Source: Kluyveromyces lactis
Taxonomy: Eukaryota > Ascomycota > Saccharomycetes > Saccharomycetales > Saccharomycetaceae
Direction of reading: 5' to 3'
NCBI RefSeq assembly: GCF_000002515.2
Contig: NC_006037.1
Location: forward strand, 1-64,000
DNA: 64,000 bases
Part shown: positions 9,577 through 22,023 of the stretch, one piece after another
How positions within the stretch are numbered: the stretch's first letter is position 1
Layout of the letters: every line of letters begins with the position of its first letter
Made by a program: the position numbers and the translations under genes
The notes under the pieces: generated by a model
Told to the model about the DNA's origin: nothing
The model's database searches: none
What the model saw: only the letters and a program-made list of their open reading frames with translations

Positions 9577-9819
9577 TGTTGTTCCCTGGCGTTGTAGGAG
9601 CACTTCTAAGGCGCCAGTTATTGAACCAATGCTAAATAAGAAGCTGAAGCTGGGATGAACTAGGATCAAGTATAGAGCACACTTTTTGATTGGCAAGCCA
9701 ATCCAAGAAGTATACAAGTGGAAGGCTTCTTAATCCAATTTCTCCAATTGTATTTGACAACGTATCGATTACTTTTCTAGTCAAAGTTATGTGTCACTCA
9801 GAAGAAAGCAAGGAGGACA
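9577..9819 (+). repeat. 3' LTR of the fossil element
   Basis: 243 bp, starting TGTTGTTCC and ending GGAGGACA. It aligns along its whole length with the LTR at 8591 (shared GCTAAATAAGAAG, ACTAGGATCA, AAGCCAATC and TCCAATTT blocks). Confidence 0.75.
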
Positions 9820-10101
9820 CGGATTTTTGACTGAAATGTATTTATATTATCTAGGTCATGGTCGCGAAAGAGTTTATACATAAATGCTTACTCAGTAAGC
9901 TTTGAAGAACAAAAAACTGGATACATCTCTGTAAATGAGAAGAACGAATGCAGAGCATGCGATTGATCCTTTTATAGGGTATGAGAAATGCTATGATGCT
10001 AGCATGGTGTTAGTAGATCGGCAGTGTGCTGGTGATGTCAGTAATGCAAAATAACATAACATGTAATACTTATTCGTTGCAGCTATCTTTTTTTGTTAGA
10101 C

Positions 10102-11511
10102 TTATTTGTTACTAACAGGACCATTGTACTCCACTTCATTGTAGTCCCAGTAGAAAGTAAGTTCGGTGATGTTAGACACCTGTTGGATTTCGCAACTGGA
10201 AACATAGTCAATTCCATTCAATCTGTCTGCGATGTAATCGTCAAAGTCCTCGATAGGACAGGAGAACCCTGGACCTGAGGTGCAACCTGGAACTGGAATA
10301 ACAACATCGTTAACAATGTAACGAACATAAGAGGAATTTCTACATTTTAATTTTTCAGTGAAGATACGACCTCCCATAGGCGTCACCCAGCTTAGCTTCT
10401 GGATATCCTGGAACTCAACCTGTTCCAGAGAGTATTCAGTGACACCATTGTCGAAAAGGCCAAGTGCCGAAACGAATTGTTGAATATCGGTATCATGAGA
10501 AAAAGAAAGCCAGACCTTATTATCCAAATCATCAGCTTGTGTGAAAAGATTGTAAGAAGCGTTGAGTAACACTGAACCAATTGGTTTAACCAGAGGGTTG
10601 CCTAAACCTCTGCCATAGAAATTTGTAACATCAGAATAGTACGAGTAGGCAATCAAATCATTGCGCTCAAAGAGATCACAAACGGTAGAACTACCCTTAA
10701 TATTTGTTACAAATGCACACCAGTCTACCAACAGTTCTATGTCATCTTGCTCCAAAGTTAGATTCAAGTTGGAGTTCTTTTTCATCCATCTGTTTTTGAT
10801 ATCAGTTAAGTAAGATAGTGTAACATTTTCGAAGTACTCGTCACCAAGGTCGCCATTGTAGGAAACACAAGAATCACCAGGGGTAAGAGAGTTTGCGCCG
10901 GCTGTTTCATTTTCTTGAATAATTTGAAGATCAAGTTGAACATTAAGCTCTTCTTCCAACGCAGAAACTGCGTATTTAGCAGTTTGATAGACTCTCCCAG
11001 AACTAGATGTAAAAACTGGTGTATAGTTACCGAAAAGTTCCCCGTAGTTGAAAGCAATGTATTTTCCCAAAATTTCAGCGGTTTTTGATCCCATATAAGG
11101 ATTGGAAGGGTCAACATCGGAAGAATTGGTTAATTGATCAAAATATTTGGTATCTGACACAAAAAACTCATAATCATTGAAAATTTCCAAAGGACCGTCG
11201 AATTGACCCTGGAACACCTTTAATTTGTCCCATAGTGCGATCATCAGTTTACCTTTTGACGCGGTTGGATATCTCTCTCCATGTCTTGCCAACATTTGGA
11301 CATGTTCAACGGTACACTGGTCCGGAACTTCTACCGGAATTCCAAAGGATTGTGGGTAATCGTAGTGAGGACCCTGACCATTCAAAAACGGAAAGATGGA
11401 TGCATCTGCTGTACTGCTTTTGAGTGCATAGCAGACTGTACCGTTATCCTTTGAAATAGGAGCCGCATGGATCGATGATAGTGATAAGAAAGTCACCAGA
11501 ATGGAAAGCAT
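10102..11511 (-). CDS. PHO5: Secreted histidine acid phosphatase (repressible, PHO5/PHO3-like)
   Basis: A 469-residue histidine acid phosphatase. Residues 1-16 form a signal peptide ending SSIHAA. The phosphohistidine motif RHGERYP is at 76-82 and the proton-donor pair HD at 339-340. About ten N-glycosylation sequons and eight or more cysteines fit a heavily glycosylated periplasmic enzyme that releases phosphate from organic esters. Length matches S. cerevisiae Pho5 (467). Upstream on the same strand, TATAAAAG (11638-11645) and two CACGTG sites (11697-11702, 11935-11940) suggest induction by Pho4 under phosphate starvation. The paralogue it corresponds to (PHO3, PHO5, PHO11) cannot be told; K. 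lactis is known to have a repressible PHO5. Subtelomeric placement is common for this family. Confidence 0.93.
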   Translation of the reverse strand: MLSILVTFLSLSSIHAAPISKDNGTVCYALKSSTADASIFPFLNGQGPHYDYPQSFGIPVEVPDQCTVEHVQMLARHGERYPTASKGKLMIALWDKLKVFQGQFDGPLEIFNDYEFFVSDTKYFDQLTNSSDVDPSNPYMGSKTAEILGKYIAFNYGELFGNYTPVFTSSSGRVYQTAKYAVSALEEELNVQLDLQIIQENETAGANSLTPGDSCVSYNGDLGDEYFENVTLSYLTDIKNRWMKKNSNLNLTLEQDDIELLVDWCAFVTNIKGSSTVCDLFERNDLIAYSYYSDVTNFYGRGLGNPLVKPIGSVLLNASYNLFTQADDLDNKVWLSFSHDTDIQQFVSALGLFDNGVTEYSLEQVEFQDIQKLSWVTPMGGRIFTEKLKCRNSSYVRYIVNDVVIPVPGCTSGPGFSCPIEDFDDYIADRLNGIDYVSSCEIQQVSNITELTFYWDYNEVEYNGPVSNK

Positions 11512-11637
11512 CTTATCCTAGGCTTGGCGATTTTGATTTTTTGAATCTTCCTTTGCTTTTTAGCTTAAAATACTCCCATTCACTATTATGACGAAGAACT
11601 TCCTAGGGAGCTCATCTCATCGCGTACTGTTGTCTTT

Positions 11638-11940
11638 CTTTTATAACTCAATTGTATGGCAGTTCACATATTTGAGTTGAACATTGTGGCGTGCTACACG
11701 TGCAAGTATGTTGAAGAATCATTGAGCTTATTCTCCAAAAGTTTGCAGTTTCTATTCAGTATTTCAGTGTATATTCAAATGTCATTGAGAGTTTAGTGCT
11801 ACTTTTACAACCATCACTGTCGTAACCAATATGACAAAAAAAAAAAACATCTACATCAGTGCCTTCTTGATCTGTGTTCACCCACCTACTTTTTTCGCTA
11901 TGCACCAATCCGCAGATATTGACACTTATGACTGCACGTG
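11638..11940 (-). promoter_or_regulatory. Acid phosphatase promoter: TATA box and two Pho4-type sites
   Basis: TATAAAAG on the minus strand lies about 127 bp before the ATG. CACGTG, the high-affinity Pho4 core, lies about 186 and 424 bp upstream. The arrangement parallels the PHO5 upstream activating sites of S. cerevisiae. Cbf1 binds the same core, so Pho4 control is inference from gene identity. Confidence 0.6.
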
Positions 11941-13415
11941 TGTCAAATATGGTTGAAAAAAACTGAGAAACAGCAGTTTCGGCATTTAATAGTTCAGTTT
12001 AATTACTCCTCTTGAAAGGAAAATACATGATTACCATTCATATTTTCGGTCTAACTGCTGATGTGTTAGTAGAAACTTGTTTGTTTCTACTCTTCAGTGC
12101 TTCTCTTCTGCAGGAAAACTGCTCAATGAAAGATGAAACACTTCAAATTACACACTGGCAATTTATTAAGGTTATGTATGCATTATTTAAGGTTTAAAAC
12201 AAAGTCATGATAGAAGAAAGGCTAGAACTAAAATTTGGGGACAAGACTACACTCAAATAGCAGGAGCAGCCGAAAAATATAGCTCTGAAGTCTTGTGTTT
12301 TCGTCAGTAGGTGCTTGTCTTTTGAAATTGGGTTTATTGCCTCTTTTGTCAAACGCTAAAGCTTATTATTTAGAACTGCGAATATAACCTCATAATCTGG
12401 AACATTCTGAACGGAATGAGTGATTAACGGATTAAGGTGTTCTAGCGAGAGTTGTGAATTGATGCTCCTTTTATTATTCACTTTCTGTTCTTTTCTTGAA
12501 AAGACACAAGGTAGAAACCTGACGATAATTATTAAAGTCCTTTACCAACTATAGACAGATGGGTACTCTCACCTCACCTACGGTTTACTGCAAATTAGAG
12601 CATTGTGCAAGTTCTTCAACTTCACTTCATTTATAGGATGCTGTTAAAGACACTATGACGAACTGATCATCAAGATAATGGCACCGTACGCGATCTAACC
12701 GTAGTTACGACAATAGAGGTTTGCGTTGACACTACGGAATTTACGTTCCTGTGACCTCGTGGTAGATAGTTACACTGATGCAGTTCGCATTAATACAAAA
12801 AATGTATCACGGACGCAGCAAGAAGTTTGCAATAGAATGGGAAAACTCATGATGAAACGAACCTCTTATAATTCTCTTCATGGTTATTTTAGGAATCAAG
12901 TAAAACTTGCTCTGCATCATGACCAACCTCATCCGCCATATTCTTAAGAAATGTTGAACAACAGCTATTGGAGTCCATGGTGCTCAATTCCACGAATTTA
13001 TTATCATACCTCCATTGTGAGTGTGAGCAACATATTATGATCACTAGACATTAATTATTTAATAATTATTAACAGTTTTTAAGTGGAGTTCTTTCTTATG
13101 TCTTCTTTTCTAAATTTTGTTTCGAACATCTTTTCTGGTGATTTAACACAAGCTACACAGTCTCGGTTAATCCCTTATTATTCCTTCTGTGGCTTGTTAT
13201 TTACTCTCATGCGTGATGTTTATGCATAAATTTTATCATATATCGACGCAATAAACATTAAAATCACGTGCTTCTTTGGTAACGCAATGAAGGAACCTTG
13301 AAACAGCCAGCTTAGTCATGATGCCAATTACGCTACATTGAATCCTGCTATGTGGGAATGGATGATATTCAGAATTTGTGGTAGGAGTTTGACTTATTAA
13401 GCATATTATTTATAA
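11941..13415. other. Intergenic, no supported gene
   Basis: Only short reading frames with no recognisable motif. The stretch left of 13416 is where the interior of the minus-strand LTR element would have been, but nothing recognisable remains. Confidence 0.5.
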
Positions 13416-13651
13416 TGTTCTCCTTAGTTTCTTCTGTCAGGCGGACACATTAATGTAGAACAACACTAAATATGATGTCAGATCCAATGGGGAAATTGGT
13501 TGAGGAAACCTTCTACTTATATAATTTTGAATTAGCTTCTCAATCGCCGAACGCTGCGATCTTGATCCAAGTTCGGCACAGGTTCAGCTTAACGGTAAGC
13601 AATGATTCCATGAATGGCCTTGGAAGTTCCCTTACACCACCATTAACAACA
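13416..13651 (-). mobile_element. Solo fossil LTR, Ty1/copia-like, minus strand
   Basis: Read on the minus strand it starts TGTTGTTAATGG and ends GGAGAACA, with ATTATATAAGTAGAAGG, CAACCAATTTCC and GTTGTTCTACATTAATG aligning to the copies at 8591 and 9577. 236 bp. No partner LTR or interior is visible and no target duplication is obvious. It is an old relic. Confidence 0.75.
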
Positions 13652-14236
13652 AACGTTTTAAAAATTAAGTAACCAGACATTGTTATTCATGTTCAATTTT
13701 CATAAGATTTTCTTCTTATTAGCGCTCTCGTTTTATGACAACACTCAGATACTTTTTCGTTTCATCACTAATTAACAATACGGTCTACTATGCAGTAGAA
13801 GTTTTCAACAAAATATTTCTGCCGGAACTAAAATGCTTGTTGAGGGAAAGTACTGACATGAAAAGCACTTTATTTAGTAAGGTTTTATGCATTCGTTCCT
13901 CTTTGTATAAGATATATTTTTAATAACTGATCGGTATAGTAACGTCTGCTTTTTGTGTTTTTGTTCATAGAAGGTACCATGGAGTGACTCGGTACATTAA
14001 ACTTGTAGCTGGCTGATTATTATGCGACAAAATCTTTAGAAGTCTGAAAAATTCCCTTCGAAACAGCAAAATTGATAGCTCCCCAATTGGTATGCTGAAG
14101 TATTTATTAAACATTTCCTTGTGATTTCATGGAAGAAATGTTCAGAGGCCATTAGCAGTCATAAAGTGTGTCGATAAAAAGCTATATAAAACTAGACACT
14201 AAGTAAAAAATTGAGGTAAAAATCCCCTTGATTCAA
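13652..14236. other. Intergenic, 3' side of THI4
   Basis: AT-rich, no supported gene. Confidence 0.5.
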
Positions 14237-17581
<3,345 letters not shown>

Positions 17582-18067
17582 ATGTTTGAACTATATAGCC
17601 CTGTCAAGATCCTCGCATCTGTTGCAACAACACTTTCATTTGGATACTCATCAGGTTTGGTGACCAGAACCAGCGTTAACACATGGTACCCTACTCTCAT
17701 TAAACCATGGTTTACACCACCAAACAAGCTTTTCCCAATTGCTTGGTCATCCTTGTATTTGGTCATGGGTATTGCTGCTGGTATAGTATGGTCACACGCT
17801 AGTAAGGGTAATAAACTAGCAGCAACAGGCCTCAAACATTTTGCTGTTCAATTTGGTTTAAACATGCTCTGGAGCTATCTCTTCTTTGGTCTCAAATCAC
17901 CGGGTCTTGGACTAATTGAAGTAACTGCGTTATGGTTTTCTATTTACAAAACATGGTCGGTGTTCACACTTGTCGACCCTACTGCTGGGTGGCTTATGGT
18001 CCCATACTTATCTTGGGTAAGTTATGCAACTGTGCTCAATGCTAGTATTTGGTGGTTAAACCGTTGA
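17582..18067 (+). CDS. TspO/MBR family membrane protein (translocator-protein homologue)
   Basis: A 161-residue membrane protein with the TspO/peripheral-benzodiazepine-receptor pattern: WYPTLIKPWFTPP at 35-47, a first long loop leading to PIAWSSLYLVMGIAAG, then FGLNMLWSYLFFGLKSPGLGL, and near the C-terminus VPYLSWVSYATVLNASIWWLN. Five hydrophobic spans can be drawn, the family's usual fold, and the length is typical. Known members bind porphyrins and sterol-like ligands, in bacteria in the cell envelope and in animals in the outer mitochondrial membrane; the role in yeast is not established. S. cerevisiae has no homologue that I know of, so this is a differentially retained or acquired gene. 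Codon use looks like its neighbours. ATG 17582 is the only good start. Confidence 0.92.
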   Translation: MFELYSPVKILASVATTLSFGYSSGLVTRTSVNTWYPTLIKPWFTPPNKLFPIAWSSLYLVMGIAAGIVWSHASKGNKLAATGLKHFAVQFGLNMLWSYLFFGLKSPGLGLIEVTALWFSIYKTWSVFTLVDPTAGWLMVPYLSWVSYATVLNASIWWLNR

Positions 18068-18271
18068 ATGCAAGTATTCTTTTCAATTCTACCCATGTTT
18101 GGTACGACGGCCGATTTGCAGAAAATCGTAGCAAGACTTCCGTGTCATCCTGAATGAGTAGATATATGAGTAAATATATGAATAAATACTGAATCTTGAT
18201 TTTTTAAATGTACACATTTCCAGTTAGCTGCAATCAATGCTATAATGAAATCAGATGTATCTAAGGCAAGA

Positions 18272-19105
18272 TCAAAACAATGTGTGATGGGGTTTAGGTA
18301 AAGGTAAAGGACGCACAGTGACATATGAGTTTTCTTTCGTAGCGACACCTGCGAATGCGTCGTACCAGGCAATGAAAGCGACTATTACACCAACGACACC
18401 ACCTGCCCTTGTGACGTTGGTATTCTGTGCAAATTCACCAATAGATAGAAGAAGGAAAGTAATAGTCAAAAAGAAGAACAACGAGAAGAATGCAACAGTA
18501 GATTTCATTGTACACACCGTCATACCAGCAGTGAAGATTGCCCATCCTAGCAAAAAGAATCCCACTGCAGAAGAGAACTGTTCTGGGTGTTCTTTATAGG
18601 CATCGGCTACACCGAAGAATGGGATGTATAACGCAGAAAATGACATCCAAAATCCACCAAATGAACTTAGTGCAGTACCACCAAATGTGTTTTCCAACGC
18701 TATTTCCCAAATCCCTGCAATTAGCTGAACCAAACCGCCATAAAATGCGGCTGAACCGACAACAACATTCGGTATCGTGATTCCCATTGCCCTGGCATTG
18801 AACATTGAAAGTACGAATGTAGTCAAAGCAAAAGCCGATAACCCTAATGGGGCAGGATTAGCGAATTTATGTGTTGAAGGTGGCGCTAGCCCAGGGTTCA
18901 AGGTACCACCAAAAGCAGTAAATAAATCTTCCTTCAAGAACTTTTGACGACCGATGAAAACGAATTCGTGATTGTCACCGCCAGTATGAATCTTTTGCAA
19001 TTCCAAATCATCGTACGCAGAAGATTCTGATGGATCGTGGTTTGCCATACGCATCTGATTCTCGAAATGATCCCCCGATTTTTCATTTAGGGACTGGTCT
19101 GACAT
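18272..19105 (-). CDS. Acetate/ammonium transporter, GPR1/FUN34/YaaH (ATO) family
   Basis: A 277-residue protein with an 80-residue hydrophilic N-terminus, the family signature NPAPLGLS at 83-90, and six hydrophobic spans (from SAFALTTFVLSMF to VGVIVAFIAWYDAFAG). The closest S. cerevisiae proteins are Ady2/Ato1, Ato2 and Ato3, plasma-membrane proteins for acetate uptake and ammonia export; which paralogue this matches is not decided. A C-terminal tail (VTVRPLPLPKPH) is cytosolic. It is convergent with the TspO gene, with 204 bp between stops. Family members are typically induced on non-fermentable carbon. Confidence 0.92.
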   Translation of the reverse strand: MSDQSLNEKSGDHFENQMRMANHDPSESSAYDDLELQKIHTGGDNHEFVFIGRQKFLKEDLFTAFGGTLNPGLAPPSTHKFANPAPLGLSAFALTTFVLSMFNARAMGITIPNVVVGSAAFYGGLVQLIAGIWEIALENTFGGTALSSFGGFWMSFSALYIPFFGVADAYKEHPEQFSSAVGFFLLGWAIFTAGMTVCTMKSTVAFFSLFFFLTITFLLLSIGEFAQNTNVTRAGGVVGVIVAFIAWYDAFAGVATKENSYVTVRPLPLPKPHHTLF

Positions 19106-20633
19106 TATATTCTCTTTTGTTTCTTTTGGTCTTTGAAAGTATGTCTCACGCGAATATTTTGTACTGGAAGGTCAGTGAAGATGGATAATCCCAAAAGTAC
19201 TAAATATTGAACTGGAGCTCTCTATTGCTGTTGTATCCAAGAGTTATTCATTCATTCTGTTCTTAATGTATAGAATGACGGAACTTCAGCACATTATGTC
19301 TTTATATACGCTTTCAAGTCTCAAACCATATGCCATCTTAAGTCTTAACGTCAGCATTTCATGCTTATATCGCAAGCAAGTTACAGTGCATTTCTCCTCA
19401 CGAACACTCCTTGTTTAACCCTCTCCGTTGTATCGCGCACTGAGTTTCTGTACCGAAAGTTCTTTCTGTCAACCGCTTTCTTTTCAATCATTATTGATCA
19501 TCCCAGAATTATAGCATGGTAACTCAAGAAATTGTCGGAGTTTGTGGACTTCGAATCCCAAATAGGAATTACCCCTCTGGTTTTTGAATCAAGTCCGTTT
19601 CGTATCTTCCGATCTTTTACAAGTGCCGAACTCTACTACTGCTCGAAAGAAATTTATAGCGACGGGATGAGCTTCAATAACAATAGCCGTATGATTACAA
19701 AGCAGCATCAGAATAACCCGCTAAACTGCAAACGAGCCTTTACAACAGGCTGTGATCACGGTTCAAATCCTGAGAATTGGGCTACAACGTTGTTACTGAG
19801 GTGACCAACAAATTTTGCCTATTTCCTTGCCAGCCTTACTTTGCTGAGGTGATTGGCTGTTCCAGAAAAGCCAACATACCAGCCGGTTTGGGAAATTGAG
19901 AGGGTAGGAAAATTAAAAAAAAAAGGTAAGAACCGGAACCGATGACGATTAGGGATAATTCTGTGTCCCCTTCCAGTTCCCGTTCTGCCCATTTTTCTTT
20001 CAAGAGCGGGGCGCTGAAAATAGTCCCACGCAAATTCGGAAGAATTATAGGACAGACGGGAAGTTTTACGACACAGTACAAAGGGTGCAAAGCAAACAGG
20101 GATTATCAGCAATGAAGTTAATATTTTTTTTTACGGGGAACAACGAAAGTCACGTGAGCTGAGAATCATTCGCAACTAAAAGAACACATATATATGTATG
20201 GACAAACAAAAAAGTGTGTGGGATTATGCGGGTTGACTTTCTGTCATTATAGCCGATTCAAACCTCGTACGGTAGTAATCACTTTTTGATGGCTTATTTT
20301 CGAGGTCGCAGCCGCACAACATCAGAATGAAGCCCGTTTCCATTTGATAGCAAATCGGCGGTGTGTTCGCTTTTCTTCCTCAGTACTCTATATCCTTTGT
20401 AAGTCACGTGATTACTTCAAATTGTGTCCTGCTCCCAGTCGGGCAAAATAGCAAAGGGGGGCTAAAAAAAGAAAGCAATCATCTTTGCTCACTATAATCG
20501 ATGATTTTGCTAAGATGATAACATGTTCCTTAAAAGAAAACAAATATTAAATGCATCGCACTTTATGATTAATTTCCAAAAAACGCTGTCTAGTTAAAAG
20601 TTACTCAGATACACGCATCCCACATAGTCTGAA
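19106..20633. other. Divergent intergenic region of the ATO gene and GTT1
   Basis: 1.5 kb without a supported gene. The GTT1 side carries CACGTGA at 20151-20157 and 20405-20411 and an AGGGG-type stress-response-like motif at about 20455. A B-box-like GGTTCAAATCC at about 19760 is not part of a foldable tRNA. Confidence 0.5.
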
Positions 20634-21338
20634 ATGAGCACAAACGTTATTAAAGTCCATTGGCTAAACCAATCGAGGGCCTTCAGGGTTCTATGGTTGT
20701 TAGATCATTTGAAACTCGACTATGAAATCGTTCCCTACAAAAGAAATGAACAATTTAGAGCACCAGAGGAATTAAAGAAGATCCATCCATTGGGTAGAGC
20801 ACCAATTTTGGAGATAGATTATAAGAGTTCTGACAGAAAGGATATCCTTGCGGAATCGGGTTATATTTTCCAGTATATTTTAGAAAATTTCGACAAGGAA
20901 GGAATTCTTAACAATGCAGATCAACAGAAGGCCGAAAAGATCAAATATTATCTACACTACGCTGAAGGTTCGCTTCAACCACCTTTATTCATTGAATTCC
21001 TCCTTTCAAAGGCTAAAGAGGCTCCTGTGCCATTCCCCTTCTCTTACATTACCAAGAAATTCGCCGACAAAATCAGTGAAAAGTATTCTCGGGGAGAGGT
21101 GAAAAACCAGCTAGATTTCATTGAGACCGAAATTGAGCAAAATGACGGATACTTGGTCGGAGGTAAACTCAGTGCTGCTGACATTTTATTATCGTTCCCC
21201 TTGGAAATGGCTTTCGAGAGGCAATTCGCCAGAACCGAAGAGTATCCAAATATAGCAAAGTGGTTGGAGACTATCAAAAGGGAAGAGTCTTACTCAACTT
21301 CAAAAGACAAAGCCAAAGCGAATGGCGCCTCATTCTAA
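20634..21338 (+). CDS. GTT1: Glutathione S-transferase
   Basis: A 234-residue protein, the same length as S. cerevisiae Gtt1 and closely similar throughout (IKVHWLNQSRAFRVLWLLDHL, YEIVPYKR, ELKKIHPLGRAPIL, ILAESGYIFQYIL, YYLHYAEGSLQPPL, YLVGGKLSAADILLSFPL). Residues 5-90 are the thioredoxin-like N-terminal domain with the glutathione-binding ESG at about 79-81; residues 100-225 are the helical C-terminal domain. It conjugates glutathione to electrophiles; the S. cerevisiae enzyme is associated with the endoplasmic reticulum. CACGTGA sites upstream are compatible with Cbf1/Met-type control of sulfur metabolism, but that is inference. Confidence 0.96.
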   Translation: MSTNVIKVHWLNQSRAFRVLWLLDHLKLDYEIVPYKRNEQFRAPEELKKIHPLGRAPILEIDYKSSDRKDILAESGYIFQYILENFDKEGILNNADQQKAEKIKYYLHYAEGSLQPPLFIEFLLSKAKEAPVPFPFSYITKKFADKISEKYSRGEVKNQLDFIETEIEQNDGYLVGGKLSAADILLSFPLEMAFERQFARTEEYPNIAKWLETIKREESYSTSKDKAKANGASF

Positions 21339-22023
21339 AAATGGTTCCTTACATACAAGCGATGGTGCACGTTCTGATCTCAAGTTATCTGCTGATTCGA
21401 ACTTTTGTCCTGAAAGACAATTGAGAGCGCACAACAAGTTTTCTCTACTATATAACTCCGTATTGCCATAGCATCATTTAATGTTTTCTATCTGACAATG
21501 GATAAAGTGGTTTAACAAGCGCCATCCTTGGATAATGATAAAAAATCGAAAAATACGAGGTTTCAGGTTATATTTGGAACCTACAAATGCGGTAACTAGT
21601 GTTACTGTACTAAGCTCTTTCAGGCAAGAGAGAGTTCTACTGAAAGAACTGGCGCATGAAAGCAAGAGTCTCAACAGATGCGTTCAAAACCCCACTTCCC
21701 TATGATTGCAAACCATATGTATATATATATATATACATCTTCAGACATAGCTAGTATCATAAACGAACTGGATTTTATGCACAGAAATTCCAATATGTAT
21801 CCTCAGAACGAGATTATATTGAGGTGAAACTCAAAGTATTTATGGTCTCAACTAGGAAACTGCATCGATAAGGTTTGACTCTACAAAACGTAGTATAATC
21901 GGCGTAAGGTCGTAAATGTAAAGGCTAATGGCATCATATTGCAATAGTTTTCACATATGATAAAAAACCAATTATATTGTGCATTACTTATATAGCTATA
22001 TCTGCATTGAATAGTAAACAATA
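21339..22023. other. Intergenic, 3' ends of GTT1 and SMC3
   Basis: A convergent region without a gene. It contains a perfect 22-bp palindrome of ATGT-(TA)n-ACAT type at 21717-21738. Confidence 0.6.

Larger units (their letters stand above)
8591..9819 (+). mobile_element. Fossil Ty1/copia-like retrotransposon with two LTRs
   Basis: Two related LTRs in the same orientation (8591-8837 and 9577-9819) flank a much-shortened internal region of about 740 bp. The internal part starts near 8912 with what looks like the beginning of a gag-type frame, and no protease, integrase or reverse transcriptase region is recognisable. The element is badly decayed, with many breaks and most of its interior gone. 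The LTRs differ from each other at many positions, pointing to an old insertion. No flanking target duplication remains visible. Confidence 0.75.

Noticed and set aside
10093-10278. Plus-strand frame inside the acid phosphatase gene
   Set aside because: It is antisense to a well-supported coding sequence.
19750-19775. B-box-like GGTTCAAATCC suggesting a tRNA
   Set aside because: The flanking bases do not form a T stem, and no A box or acceptor stem is found at the right distance.
20405-20411. TCACGTG as a possible centromere CDEI
   Set aside because: No long AT-rich CDEII and no CDEIII-like element follow; the location is a gene promoter.
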